DNA of 40,482 bases from Cupriavidus basilensis (GCF_029335485.1 NZ_JARJLM010000445.1:1-40482); one strand, 5' to 3'; counted from the first letter of the stretch, positions 14,369 through 23,359 are shown. Notes: generated by a model from the sequence alone, not told the origin. Numbers and translations are program-made.

Positions 14369-15892
14369 ATGCAAACGCAGAAATTATCCAAGGCCGGACG
14401 CACCGGACGTACCTTGCGTGCCGGCAAGGCGCTGCCCCTGCTGCTGAGCGTCTGGCTGGCCGGTTGCGCCAGCTACGCCGGCATCTCCAGCGACAGGCAG
14501 GTCACCGACGCCACGGCCCTGCAGACCGCTGCCAGCCTGCCCGCCGAGCAAGGCCGCTGGCCCGCCCCCGATTGGGCGGCGCAATTCGGCGACGCGCAGT
14601 TGCGCGCGCTGATCGCCGAAGCGATCGACGGCAGCCCGTCGATCGACATGGCCAAGGCGCGCCTTGCCGCCGCTGCCGCCTTCAGCGAAGGCGCCAACGC
14701 CAACACCTTGCCGCGCGTCGATGCCAGTTACGCCTGGACCCGCCAGCAATATTCCGGCGGCGCCCTGGTGCCGCCACCCTACGCCAGCTCCTGGCAGACC
14801 GAAAACCGTGGCCTTATCAGCGCCACCTACGAACTCGACCTGTGGGGCAAGAACCGCGAGGCCCTGGCCTCGTCGGTCTCGGCACGCCGGGCGGCCGAAG
14901 CGGAATCGGAACAGGTCAGGCTGAGCGTCAGCTCGGCGGTGGCCCGCGCCTATAACGAGCTGGCCCGCCTGTACACCCTGCGCGACATTGCCCAGGACGA
15001 AGTCGCGCAGCGCACCGCGCTGGCCCGACTCACCCATGCGCGCGCCGCCTCCGGCCTCGACACCGAAGTGGAGCAGCGCACCGCCGAAGGTGACCTCGAT
15101 GCCAGCCAGGCCGCGTTGAAAGCGCTCGACGGCGCCCTCCTCGCCACCCGCTACCAACTGGGCGCCCTGCTTGGCCGCGGCCCCGACCGCGGCCTGGCCA
15201 TCGCACGTCCCGCCATGGGCCCTGGCGATGAAGTCCGCCTGCCCGGCAACCTGCCGGCCGACCTGGTCTCGCGCCGCCCCGACATCGTCGCCGCGCGGTG
15301 GCGCGTGGACGCCAGCACGCACGACATCAAGGTGGCGAAAGCCGGCTTCTATCCCGACATCAACCTGAGCGCGGCCATCGGCCTCGATGCCTTCGGCTTT
15401 GGCCGTTTTCTCACTGCCGCCAGCCGCATCGCCAACGCGGGCCCGGCCATCCACCTGCCGATCTTCGACGCCGGCGCCCTGCGTGCGCAGCTCAAGGGCC
15501 GCTATGCGGAGTTCGATATGGCGGTGGCCAACTACAACCAGACGCTGATCAGCGCCCTGACCGAGGTCGCCACGCAGCTTGCCCAGATCCGCGCCATCGA
15601 TGCACAGTTGGTCGACGCGGTTCACGCCGAGCAGAACAGCCGCCGTGCCCGCGACCTCGCCCTCGCCCAATATCGCCAGGGCCTGACGACCCAGCTCACG
15701 GTGCTGAACGCCGAGACCAGCACGCTGGCCCGCGCTCAGGCCGTGGCCCAGTTGCGCATGACGCGGCGCGACCGCCAGATCGCGCTGGCTGCCTCGCTCG
15801 GCGGCGGCTACACCGATAGCGCCCGCGTAGCGCCCGCCGACGTGGCCATGCGGGCCCCGGTGCCGCCCGCCGCCGCCGGACAACCGCAGTGA
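14369..15892 (+). CDS. Outer-membrane efflux lipoprotein (NodT family)
   Basis: A 507-residue TolC-like outer-membrane factor. The signal peptide ends in the lipobox LAGC with C33 as the lipidated residue. Two OEP repeats (about residues 65-270 and 290-480) provide the barrel and coiled helices, with ATYELDLWGKNR and SRRPDIVAARW being typical NodT-family motifs. It forms the exit channel for the EmrAB-type pump encoded downstream. The ATG at 14369 lies directly after an operator and has no clear ribosome site. A TTG at 14414 would give a shorter, equally plausible signal peptide (MRAGKALPLLL). The start is therefore uncertain by 15 codons. Confidence 0.88.
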   Translation: MQTQKLSKAGRTGRTLRAGKALPLLLSVWLAGCASYAGISSDRQVTDATALQTAASLPAEQGRWPAPDWAAQFGDAQLRALIAEAIDGSPSIDMAKARLAAAAAFSEGANANTLPRVDASYAWTRQQYSGGALVPPPYASSWQTENRGLISATYELDLWGKNREALASSVSARRAAEAESEQVRLSVSSAVARAYNELARLYTLRDIAQDEVAQRTALARLTHARAASGLDTEVEQRTAEGDLDASQAALKALDGALLATRYQLGALLGRGPDRGLAIARPAMGPGDEVRLPGNLPADLVSRRPDIVAARWRVDASTHDIKVAKAGFYPDINLSAAIGLDAFGFGRFLTAASRIANAGPAIHLPIFDAGALRAQLKGRYAEFDMAVANYNQTLISALTEVATQLAQIRAIDAQLVDAVHAEQNSRRARDLALAQYRQGLTTQLTVLNAETSTLARAQAVAQLRMTRRDRQIALAASLGGGYTDSARVAPADVAMRAPVPPAAAGQPQ

Positions 15893-15946
15893 CCGGCAAC
15901 CCAGTTCCCAGATCTTGCCGCCCCCTACCGATACCGAGGTGTTGAA

Positions 15947-17191
15947 ATGACCGAAGCTACCCAAACCGAATCCGTCGACAACCACGCCCGTGCCGGCAAG
16001 ATGGCCACCCGCAAGCGCATGCTCGCCGCGCTGGGCCTGGCCTCGCTGCTGGCCGCCGGCGGCTACGCAGCCTACTACTTCCGCTACGCCGCGTATCACG
16101 AAGATACCGACGACGCCTACGTCAATGGCAACCTGGTCCAGCTCACCCCGCAGGTCAGCGGCACCGTGATCAGCGTGAACGCCGACGACACGCAGATCGT
16201 CAAGGCCGGCGAAACCGTGGTCGACCTCGACCCCGCCGATGCCCGGGTTGCGCTTGGCAACGCCCAGGCCCAGCTGGCGCAGACGGTACGCCAGGTCAGC
16301 GCCCTGTACGTCAACAACAACGTCTACCAGGCCGCGATCCAGCAACGCCAGGCCGACCTGGCAAAAGCCCGCGACGACCTGCAACGCCGCAGCCAGGTCA
16401 CCGAGAGCGGCGCCGTGTCCGCCGAAGACGTGGCGCATGCCCGCGATGCGGTCAAGACCGCCGAAGCCGCGCTCGAAGCCGCCCGCCAGCAACTCGCCGC
16501 CAACCGCACCATGACCGACCAGACCACGGTTGCCGATCACCCCGCCGTACAGGCCGCCGCGGCAAAGCTGCGCGATGCGCATCTCGCCTTCGCGCGCAAC
16601 ACGCTGCCGGCGCCGGTGACGGGCTACGTCGCGCGCCGCTCCGTACAGGTCGGCCAGCGCGTGGCGCCTGGCGCTCCGCTGATGGCCATCGTGCCGCTCG
16701 ATGGCGTGTGGGTGGATGCGAACTTCAAGGAAGTGCAGCTCCAGCATATGCGCATCGGCCAGCCGGTCGAGCTGCGCGCCGACGTGTATGGCAGCAGCGT
16801 GCGCTACCACGGCCGGGTCGTGGGCTTCTCGGCCGGCACCGGCAGTGCGTTCTCGGCGCTACCCGCGCAGAACGCCACCGGCAACTGGATCAAGGTGGTG
16901 CAGCGCCTGCCCGCCCGCATCGAGCTGGACCCGGCGGAACTGCGCGCGCACCCGCTGCAGATCGGCCTGTCCATGCAGGTCGGCGTGGATACCAGGAATC
17001 GCAGCGGCGCGCAGCTCGGCGCGGTGAAGAAGACGACTTACAGCACCAGCGTCTACAGCGGCTACGGCGAACAGGCCGATGCGGAAATCGCTCGCATCAT
17101 CGCGCTGAACAGCACCGCCGGCCCGGGCACGCAATCGACGGCCATTGCCGCGAAGCAGGCGGAACCCGCTGAAAAGCGCGCTGCCCTGTAG
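15947..17191 (+). CDS. emrA: Membrane-fusion protein of drug efflux pump (EmrA/HlyD family)
   Basis: A 414-residue adaptor with a cytoplasmic N-terminus, one membrane helix at residues 26-46, then the periplasmic part. The DTDDAYVNGNLVQLTPQVSG start of the biotinyl-lipoyl domain is characteristic of EmrA. A helical hairpin spans about residues 105-205, and the second half of the lipoyl domain and beta-barrel follow (APVTGYVARRSVQVGQ, DGVWVDANFKE). It bridges the inner-membrane EmrB-type transporter and the NodT-type channel. It is 54 bases downstream of the channel gene. The C-terminal 40 residues extend beyond the usual end and are Ala/Thr-rich. Confidence 0.9.
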   Translation: MTEATQTESVDNHARAGKMATRKRMLAALGLASLLAAGGYAAYYFRYAAYHEDTDDAYVNGNLVQLTPQVSGTVISVNADDTQIVKAGETVVDLDPADARVALGNAQAQLAQTVRQVSALYVNNNVYQAAIQQRQADLAKARDDLQRRSQVTESGAVSAEDVAHARDAVKTAEAALEAARQQLAANRTMTDQTTVADHPAVQAAAAKLRDAHLAFARNTLPAPVTGYVARRSVQVGQRVAPGAPLMAIVPLDGVWVDANFKEVQLQHMRIGQPVELRADVYGSSVRYHGRVVGFSAGTGSAFSALPAQNATGNWIKVVQRLPARIELDPAELRAHPLQIGLSMQVGVDTRNRSGAQLGAVKKTTYSTSVYSGYGEQADAEIARIIALNSTAGPGTQSTAIAAKQAEPAEKRAAL

Positions 17192-17218
17192 TGCCTCGAC
17201 GCGATTTTTCTGCGCCAT

Positions 17219-17237
17219 TTATCTGTCACATCAGAAA
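17219..17237. promoter_or_regulatory. MarR-type operator between emrA and emrB
   Basis: TTATCTGTCACATCAGAAA, 16 of 19 positions identical to the operator at 14350. It lies 27 bases after the emrA stop and 39 bases before the emrB start. No clear promoter hexamers were seen around it, so it may mark an internal promoter or act as a transcription roadblock. Confidence 0.6.
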
Positions 17238-17275
17238 TTCATACCGCAACCAAACCGAGACCCGTCGCGTCCGCC

Positions 17276-18835
17276 ATGGAAAACGCCAACACAACCGAAC
17301 AGCCCCAGCCGCTCACTGGCGGCAAGCTGGTGCTCGCCACCTTCGCGGTGGCGCTCGCCACCTTCATGAACGTGCTCGACTCGTCGATCGCCAACGTGGC
17401 CATTCCCACCATCTCAGGCAACCTCGGCGTCTCGGTCGACGAAGGCACCTGGGTCATCACGCTGTTCGCCGCGGCCAACGCGGTATCGATCCCGCTTACG
17501 GGCTGGTTGACCCAGCGCATCGGCCAGATCCGCCTGTTCGTCGGTGCCATCCTGCTGTTCGTGCTGTCCTCGTGGCTGTGCGGCGTCGCCCCCACCCTGC
17601 CGGTCCTGCTGGCCGCGCGCGTGCTGCAGGGCGCCGTCGCCGGCCCCCTGATTCCGCTGTCGCAGGCTATCCTGCTCGGCTCCTATCCCAAGCAACGCAG
17701 CGCCACCGCGCTGGCGCTGTGGGCCATGACGGCAACGGTGGGCCCGATCGCCGGCCCGGCGCTGGGCGGCTGGATGACCGACCGCTATTCCTGGTCCTGG
17801 ATCTTCTACATCAACATCCCGGTGGGCCTGTTTGCCGCCGCCGTGACCTGGATCATCTACCGCTCGCGTGAGACGCCCACCCGCGCGCTGCCGATCGACA
17901 CCATCGGACTGGCCGCGCTGATCACCTGGGTGGCTTCGCTGCAGATCATGCTCGACAAGGGCAAGGACCTCGACTGGTTCCACTCGTCGCTGATCGTCGG
18001 CCTCGGCGTGGTGGCGCTGATCAGCTTTGCCTTCTTCGTGATCTGGGAATTGACCGAGGCGCATCCGATCATCGATCTGCGGCTCTTTGCCGGCCGCAAC
18101 TTCCTCGGCGGCACGGTGGCGATCTCGGTGGCCTATGGCGTGTTCTTCGCCAACCTCGTCCTGTTGCCGCAATGGATGCAGCAGTATCTCGGCTACCCCG
18201 CCGTGAATGCCGGGCTGGTGACGGCGCCGCTGGGCATCTTCGCCGTGATCCTGGCGCCGGTGCTGGGCAAGATCATGCCGCGCTCCGATGCGCGGGTGCT
18301 GGCCACCCTGGCCTTCGCCGGCTTCGCGGTGGTGTTCTTCATGCGCTCGGGCTACACCACCACCGTGGATACCTGGACCCTGGTGCTGCCCACGCTGCTG
18401 CAGGGGATCCCCACCGCGCTGTTCTTCGTACCGCTGACCGCCATCATCCTGTCCGGGCTATCGCCGGACAAGATCCCCGCCGCGGCCGGCTTGTCGAATT
18501 TCGCGCGTGTGTTCACCGGAGCGGTAGGCACGTCGCTCGCCAGCACCGCCTGGAACGACCGCAATATCCTGCATCACTCGCAACTCGCCGAACAGGCCAG
18601 CCCGCACAACCCGATCTTCGTGCGCTCGGTGGAAGCCCTGCAATCGACGGCCGGCTTCAGCCACGATCAGGCGATGGCGTTCTTCGAGCGCAGCATCACC
18701 GCGCAGGCCGCGATGCTCGGGCTCAATGACATCTTCTGGATCTCGGGCGTGATCTTTATCGTCATCATCCCGCTGATCTGGCTCACCAGGCCGGCCAGGG
18801 GCGGCAATGCCGCCGCCGCTGCCGCCGCGCACTAG
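17276..18835 (+). CDS. emrB: Drug:proton antiporter, DHA2 family (EmrB-like)
   Basis: A 519-residue major-facilitator transporter with 14 predicted membrane helices. Helix 1 carries the DHA2 motif LDSSIANVAIPTISG. The motif-C region GPIAGPALGGWM and the SWSWIFYINIPVG segment in helices 5-6 are typical of EmrB/QacA drug antiporters. With EmrA and the NodT channel it forms a tripartite pump across both membranes, expelling hydrophobic toxicants. The gene follows emrA by 84 bases. A weak GC hairpin (18848-18864, GCCGCC arms) lies 13 bases after the stop. Substrates cannot be read from sequence. Confidence 0.92.
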   Translation: MENANTTEQPQPLTGGKLVLATFAVALATFMNVLDSSIANVAIPTISGNLGVSVDEGTWVITLFAAANAVSIPLTGWLTQRIGQIRLFVGAILLFVLSSWLCGVAPTLPVLLAARVLQGAVAGPLIPLSQAILLGSYPKQRSATALALWAMTATVGPIAGPALGGWMTDRYSWSWIFYINIPVGLFAAAVTWIIYRSRETPTRALPIDTIGLAALITWVASLQIMLDKGKDLDWFHSSLIVGLGVVALISFAFFVIWELTEAHPIIDLRLFAGRNFLGGTVAISVAYGVFFANLVLLPQWMQQYLGYPAVNAGLVTAPLGIFAVILAPVLGKIMPRSDARVLATLAFAGFAVVFFMRSGYTTTVDTWTLVLPTLLQGIPTALFFVPLTAIILSGLSPDKIPAAAGLSNFARVFTGAVGTSLASTAWNDRNILHHSQLAEQASPHNPIFVRSVEALQSTAGFSHDQAMAFFERSITAQAAMLGLNDIFWISGVIFIVIIPLIWLTRPARGGNAAAAAAAH

Positions 18836-19157
18836 AGAAAGGACCAGGCCGCCTTGCCGGCGGCTCACGCCATCGCCCAGGCTGCAGGCCGTTTCGCGCA
18901 ACCATCACGCCGGCATGCCCGGGACCACCCGTATCACGGGCCGTATTTTATGTTGCATTAAAAATGCTTGTTTAATAGAATCATTGCAGGTTGTTGCCAC
19001 GCAACGCGTCGAAACCAGATATCGCGTTGGCAACCGCACCGAGGAACGACAAACGGGAACCAAGCGGTACCCGACCACCACGGGCGCCAGGGAGACGGGT
19101 GGCTGGCCGCAGGCGAATGTCTCCTCACCAGTCCCAACCCACCATTTGCGAGGCGCC
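18836..19157. other. Intergenic region upstream of nnrS
   Basis: 322 bases without a gene. It holds a weak GC hairpin just after emrB and an NsrR-type site at 18950-18972. No other feature was recognised. Confidence 0.5.
18950..18972. promoter_or_regulatory. NsrR-type site upstream of nnrS
   Basis: A 23-base element of the form ATGTTGCAT-N5-ATGCTTGTT, resembling the E. coli NsrR site (AAGATGCAT-N5-ATACATCTT). With flanks it is 30/33 identical to the site upstream of hmp at 23337-23359. It lies about 185 bases before the nnrS start. Confidence 0.75.
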
Positions 19158-20369
19158 ATGCTGCCGCTGCTCCAGACCCCGCCACCGACCGGCCATGCCC
19201 CTACGGGCTATCGCGGCCACCCCGCCCTTGCGCTCGCATTCCGGCCTTTCTACCTGCTTGCGGCGGCCTTCGCCGTCGTGGCCATCGGCGTCTGGGCGGC
19301 CATCTATCTCGGCTGGTGGCCCCAAGCCGGCACCCAGCCGGCCATGGGCGGCATGCTGTGGCATGCCCATGAGATGGTGTTCGGCTTCGCCGCGGCGGTC
19401 GTGGTTGGCTTCTTGTTCACCGCCGGCAAGAACTGGACCGGCCTGCAGACACCGCAAGGCGCGCCGCTGGCCGGCCTCGCCGCCGTGTGGCTCGCCGCGC
19501 GCGTGCTGATGTGGACCGGACCGGTGTTGGCGGCTACCGTGCTGGATCTTGCTTTCCTCCTGCTCTGCGCGGCGAGCTTCCTGCGCGTGCTGGTTCGCGC
19601 CGGCAGCAAGCGCAATTACGGGCTTGCCGCTGCCCTGTTCCTGCTGTGGGCGCTGAATGCACTGTTCCATGCTGCGCTGGCCAATGGCGCTGCGCCGCTG
19701 GCCTTGCAAAGTGCCGATGCCGGGATCGGGCTGATCGTGGTCTTCATCACCGTGATCGGGGGCCGCGTGATCCCGATGTTCACCGCCAATGCCGTCGCCG
19801 GGGTACGCATCCGGCGCTCGAAGCCCATCGAGAGCAGCGTCGTCGTGCTGACGCTGGCCGCGATGACCGCCAGTATCGTGGCGCCGCTGGGCGTGGCAAC
19901 CGCCGCGCTCGCGCTGCTGGCGGCCCTGGTGCAAGCGCTCCGCCTGGCCGGCTGGGGCTCGCGTCATGCCTTGCGCAAGCCGCTTGTCGCCATCCTGCAC
20001 CTGGCCTATGGCTGCCTGCCGCTGGGCCTGCTGTTGCTGGCGGCTGCCGCGCTTGGCCAGGGTGACCGTTCGACCGCTTTGCACGCGCTCACCGTGGGCG
20101 CGATCGGCTGCGCCATCATGGGCATGATCACCCGCACCGCACTGGGCCATACCGGCCGCAAGCTGGAGGCCGGCACGATGGAGAAGGCGGCATACCTATG
20201 CATCGCCCTGGCCACCCTCTTCCGCGTCCTGGGGCCGCTCGCCATGCCGCAGGACAAGCCGTTCTGGATTGCCGGAGCCGCGGTGCTGTGGATGGCCGCC
20301 TTCCTGCTGTATCTGGCGAAGTACACGCCCTACCTGGCCAGGCCACGCGCCGACGCACGGGAGGGCTAG
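19158..20369 (+). CDS. nnrS: NnrS family haem-copper membrane protein (nitric oxide stress)
   Basis: A 403-residue integral membrane protein with about 12 helices. Family marks are FRPFYLLAA at residues 30-38, the WHAHEMVFGFAAAVVVGFL segment near residue 70 (histidines for haem/copper) and GGRVIPMFTANA near residue 205. NnrS is known as a nitric-oxide-induced protein that relieves nitrosative stress, working beside NO-detoxifying enzymes. ATG 19158 is chosen because GAGG precedes it and the family N-terminus begins there. The frame extends to 18807 but that part is non-coding in style. An NsrR-type box upstream links it to nsrR and hmp 2-4 kb away. Confidence 0.9.
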   Translation: MLPLLQTPPPTGHAPTGYRGHPALALAFRPFYLLAAAFAVVAIGVWAAIYLGWWPQAGTQPAMGGMLWHAHEMVFGFAAAVVVGFLFTAGKNWTGLQTPQGAPLAGLAAVWLAARVLMWTGPVLAATVLDLAFLLLCAASFLRVLVRAGSKRNYGLAAALFLLWALNALFHAALANGAAPLALQSADAGIGLIVVFITVIGGRVIPMFTANAVAGVRIRRSKPIESSVVVLTLAAMTASIVAPLGVATAALALLAALVQALRLAGWGSRHALRKPLVAILHLAYGCLPLGLLLLAAAALGQGDRSTALHALTVGAIGCAIMGMITRTALGHTGRKLEAGTMEKAAYLCIALATLFRVLGPLAMPQDKPFWIAGAAVLWMAAFLLYLAKYTPYLARPRADAREG

Positions 20370-20422
20370 TCGGCCACGACGCATGGCGCACGGGCAACGG
20401 CGCGCGATGGCGCGATGACGCG

Positions 20423-20484
20423 ACTGGAAACAGTCCAGACTGGCACGTAGAATCGCCCTAATTCCTACCGTTCCAGGTAACCAG
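20423..20484 (+). promoter_or_regulatory. mocR promoter and autoregulatory sites
   Basis: -35 TGGAAA (20425-20430), a 17-base spacer and -10 TAGAAT (20448-20453). ACTGGAAA overlaps the -35. CAGGTAACCAG at 20474-20484 lies between the transcription start and the ATG at 20488. Both elements recur, with the second inverted, before the gene at 22055, so they are probably the binding sites of this regulator. Confidence 0.6.
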
Positions 20485-20487
20485 CAA

Positions 20488-21915
20488 ATGGACGTCCATC
20501 TGAGTATCCACGGCCGGCAGGGCCTGGCCGGCCAGCTTTACCGCCAGTTGCGGGCGGGTATCGTCGACGGACGGCTGGCGCCGGGCGAGCGGCTTCCCTC
20601 GACCCGGGACCTTGCAACGAAGCTGGGCGTATCGCGCAAGACCACGCTGGAAGCGTTCGAGCGGCTGATCGCAGAGGGCTACCTGCGCGCGCGCGCCGGG
20701 GACGGCACCTTTGTCTCGCACGAACTGGCCCGTCTGGCGCCGCAGCCGATGCCGCCGGGTCCCGGTTCCGGCCCGATCTGGGAAACGTTGCCCGATGTCT
20801 TGCCCAGGACGGCGCCGGATGCCAGGCCGGCATTCGACTTCGTGAGTGGCGTCACCGACAAGACCTTGTTCCCCTTCGACAAATGGCGCAGCTGCGTCGG
20901 CCACGCCTTGCGCCTGCAAGCGCGCGGGCAAGGCGCCTACCGGGACCCTGCCGGGGAGCCGGATCTGCGGCTCGCGGTGTCGCGCTATCTGGCGTTCAGC
21001 CGCGCCGTGGTCAGCAACTGGCAAGACGTTATCGTCACGCAGGGTGCGCAGCAGGCGATCGACCTGATGGCGCGCGTGGTGATTCGTCCCGGCGACGTGG
21101 TGGCGGTGGAAGATCCCGGCTATCCGCCCGCGCGCATCGCCTTCTCGGCGCTCGGCGCGCAACTCGCCTGTGTCCCGGTGGATGCACAGGGGCTGGTGGT
21201 GGACGCGCTGCCGGACAACGCGCGCCTTGTCTACGTCACGCCTTCCCACCAGTTTCCGCTGGGCATGGCCATGAGCCTGGAGCGCCGCGTCGCACTGCTC
21301 GAATGGGCGCAACGCCGTGGCGCGCTGGTGCTGGAAGACGACTACGACGGCGAGTTCCGTTTCGCGGGCCGCCCGATGGATTCGCTCAAGAGCCTGGACA
21401 ACGCTGGCGTGGTGGCGTACGTCGGCACCTTTTCCAAGACGATCTTTCCGGAACTGCGCATCGGCTACATCATCCCGCCGCCACCCCTCGGCAATGCCAT
21501 GCGCCGCGCCAAGCAGGTCGGTGACTGGCACAGCTGCACCCTGACGCAGACGGCGCTGGCCAAGTTCATGCTCGACGGCTATTTCGCCAAGCACCTGCGA
21601 CGCATGCACAAGGAGTACGCCGCGCGCCGGGCGGCCTTGCTCGATCACCTGGACGGCCCGCTGGCGCCGTGGTTCGCGCCCAACGCGCCGGCTGCGGGCA
21701 TCCACCTCGTTGCCCACCTGAACAGAGCGCAGGACGAAGGGGCGGTGATCGCGCGCGCTGCCACCGCATCGATCGGCCTCTATGGCATCGCGGGCATGTA
21801 CGGTGGGCAAGCGCCGGTGCCCGGGATACTGTTCGGCTACGGCGGCATCGGCGTGGCCGATATCCATGCCGGCATGGCAAAGCTGGCCAATGCGATGGCA
21901 GCAGCACGCCCATAG
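20488..21915 (+). CDS. MocR/PdxR-type GntR regulator with aminotransferase domain
   Basis: A 475-residue fusion typical of MocR regulators. Residues 8-75 are a GntR winged helix (LPSTRDLATKLGVSRKTTLEAF). Residues 110-470 are a fold-type I aminotransferase domain with the pyridoxal-phosphate lysine K317 in TFSKTIFPELRIGY, plus the VTQGAQQAIDL and EDDYDGEFRF motifs. It senses pyridoxal phosphate or an amino compound and controls a neighbour. It lies directly upstream of, and in the same direction as, the AhpD-like gene; shared sequence elements before both genes suggest it controls both. The ATG is preceded only by the AGG inside the operator. Confidence 0.9.
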   Translation: MDVHLSIHGRQGLAGQLYRQLRAGIVDGRLAPGERLPSTRDLATKLGVSRKTTLEAFERLIAEGYLRARAGDGTFVSHELARLAPQPMPPGPGSGPIWETLPDVLPRTAPDARPAFDFVSGVTDKTLFPFDKWRSCVGHALRLQARGQGAYRDPAGEPDLRLAVSRYLAFSRAVVSNWQDVIVTQGAQQAIDLMARVVIRPGDVVAVEDPGYPPARIAFSALGAQLACVPVDAQGLVVDALPDNARLVYVTPSHQFPLGMAMSLERRVALLEWAQRRGALVLEDDYDGEFRFAGRPMDSLKSLDNAGVVAYVGTFSKTIFPELRIGYIIPPPPLGNAMRRAKQVGDWHSCTLTQTALAKFMLDGYFAKHLRRMHKEYAARRAALLDHLDGPLAPWFAPNAPAAGIHLVAHLNRAQDEGAVIARAATASIGLYGIAGMYGGQAPVPGILFGYGGIGVADIHAGMAKLANAMAAARP

Positions 21916-21946
21916 CCGCCCCGTCCGGACTTCGCCACGCGTGGCC

Positions 21947-21993
21947 ACTGGTTACCTGAAATTACTGGAAAATGGCTCTTTTATATAACCAGT
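21947..21993 (+). promoter_or_regulatory. Promoter and MocR-type sites before the AhpD-like gene
   Basis: CTGGTTACCTG (21948-21958) is the exact inverse of the element before mocR. ACTGGAAA (21964-21971) overlaps a possible -35 TTACTG, and a -10 TATAAC (21984-21989) follows at 16 bases. A final AACCAGT (21987-21993) mirrors ACTGGTT. The layout fits activation or repression by the upstream MocR protein. Confidence 0.55.
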
Positions 21994-22054
21994 TGCCGTC
22001 CTAACCTTGCTCCTGTCACGTCGCCACCCCGGCGGCACAAAACCGGAGCAATTC

Positions 22055-22492
22055 ATGGAACCACGCCTCGATTACTACAAAGCCAGTCCCGCCGCCATCA
22101 AGGCCCTGATTGGCCTGGAAGAGCGGATCGCCAAGAGCGGCCTGGAGCAGCCGCTGGTGGAACTGGTCCGTCTGCGCGCCTCGCAGATCAATGGCTGCGC
22201 CTATTGCATCGACCTGCATTCCACCGACGCGCGCAAGGGCGGCGAGGACGACCGCCGCCTGGCAACCCTGGCGGTCTGGCGCGAAACACCTTTCTTCTCG
22301 GCGCGCGAGCAAGCCGCGCTGGCCTGGACGGAAGCCGTCACGCTGGTGGCCCGGGACCATGTGCCCGATGCTGCCTGGGAGGCCGTTCGCCCGCACTTCA
22401 GCGACGCCGAGCTGGTCGACCTGACGCTGCTGATCTCGGCGATCAATAGCTGGAACCGCTTCGCTATCTCGTTCCGCAAGACGCCGGCCTGA
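22055..22492 (+). CDS. Carboxymuconolactone decarboxylase / AhpD-like protein
   Basis: A 145-residue helical protein of the alkylhydroperoxidase D-like superfamily. The redox-active pair is in CAYCIDLH (cysteines at residues 49 and 52, with the nearby histidine), and the QINGCAYCIDLHSTDAR stretch is the family core. Such proteins reduce peroxides or act as thiol-disulfide partners; true decarboxylase activity is less likely for this CxxC type. ATG 22055 follows GGAG. The gene is 139 bases downstream of the MocR gene; MocR/AhpD pairs recur in proteobacteria. The substrate is unknown. Confidence 0.9.
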   Translation: MEPRLDYYKASPAAIKALIGLEERIAKSGLEQPLVELVRLRASQINGCAYCIDLHSTDARKGGEDDRRLATLAVWRETPFFSAREQAALAWTEAVTLVARDHVPDAAWEAVRPHFSDAELVDLTLLISAINSWNRFAISFRKTPA

Positions 22493-22669
22493 CCCCGGGG
22501 AGACATCGGTCATGAGCCGATCGATACTGCCCATCCCCTTTCGGGCGGGCTAGCCCGGAGGGCGGCGGAACGCGATACCGAAGCGGTCAAGGCTATCGGG
22601 CTATCGATCGCAGCGACCGGCGCCTGTCGAGGCGAACCAGCGATCCGGTGCCGGGCCGGTTGGCCGTCG

Positions 22670-23194
22670 TTACTGTGAGCCGGTCTCGCCGGCTGTCTTC
22701 CGGGAAGGATGCGCCTTGCGAACCATGCCCTTGACGGGGATGCCTGCCAGGGAGGCTGCTTCACCCTGCCCAAGCGCACGGTTCAGCGCCGCGGGCTTCT
22801 CCACCAGGTCTTGCAGGGTATAGGCATCCAGCACCTCGAAGTAGGCCCGCAGCGCAGCCGACAACACCCCGCGCAAGCCGCACACCCGGGTGATGATGCA
22901 GTGGTTGTCATCGCCCTGGAAGCATTCCACCAGGTGGAAATCCGACTCCATGGTCCGGATCACCTCCCCCACATTGATCCCGGCCGCAGGCCTGCCAAGC
23001 TCGATGCCGCCCGCGCGGCCGCGCACGGTGTGCAGGAAGCCGGCCTGGCCAAGCTTCTGCACGATCTTGATCAGGTGGTTCTTGGGAATGCCGAATGCAT
23101 CCGCGACACGCTGTATCGTGACCAGCTCGCCCGGATGGACCGCAACGTAGATCAGGGTCCGCAGACTGTAGTCGGTGTAGTCGGTCAGTCTCAT
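22670..23194 (-). CDS. nsrR: Rrf2-family nitric-oxide-sensing repressor NsrR
   Basis: A 174-residue Rrf2 regulator. The winged helix spans residues 1-65 (MRLTDYTDYSLRTLIYVAV is the usual NsrR start). Three cysteines, C91, C99 and C105, in the ECF...NHC...VCGL pattern match the iron-sulfur ligands of NsrR. Nitric oxide destroys the cluster and relieves repression. It is divergent from hmp with 276 bases between, and NsrR-type boxes lie before hmp and nnrS. The C-terminal 40 residues are a Lys/Arg/Gly-rich tail, somewhat longer than usual. IscR is excluded by the cysteine spacing and the context. Confidence 0.93.
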   Translation of the reverse strand: MRLTDYTDYSLRTLIYVAVHPGELVTIQRVADAFGIPKNHLIKIVQKLGQAGFLHTVRGRAGGIELGRPAAGINVGEVIRTMESDFHLVECFQGDDNHCIITRVCGLRGVLSAALRAYFEVLDAYTLQDLVEKPAALNRALGQGEAASLAGIPVKGMVRKAHPSRKTAGETGSQ

Positions 23195-23336
23195 GGATAG
23201 GAGTCCGGCTGGCGGACATGATGTGCGTGGCAGCCGGGATGAACTTCCGGCACGGATTGCGCCTTATCCTTATCGTGAAGGCCATCGCAGTCTAACATGG
23301 CCCCCGGATACATCTTTCTGCACTGCCGCGAATTTT

Positions 23337-23359
23337 ATGTTGCATATAAAATGCATGTT
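23337..23359. promoter_or_regulatory. NsrR-type site, distal copy before hmp
   Basis: A 23-base element ATGTTGCAT-N5-ATGCATGTT, matching the E. coli NsrR site in about 18 of 23 positions. Together with its A/T-rich flanks it is nearly the same as the site before nnrS. It is 112 bases upstream of the hmp start codon. Confidence 0.8.

Noticed and set aside
14384-16810. An 808-codon open frame antisense to the outer-membrane factor and emrA genes
   Set aside because: Same GC-pattern effect; no ribosome site, and both sense genes are certain.
22493-22669. Small palindromes (GGGCTAGCCC and similar) between the AhpD-like gene and nsrR
   Set aside because: Short, without a T-tract or a regulatory neighbour; expected by chance in GC-rich DNA.
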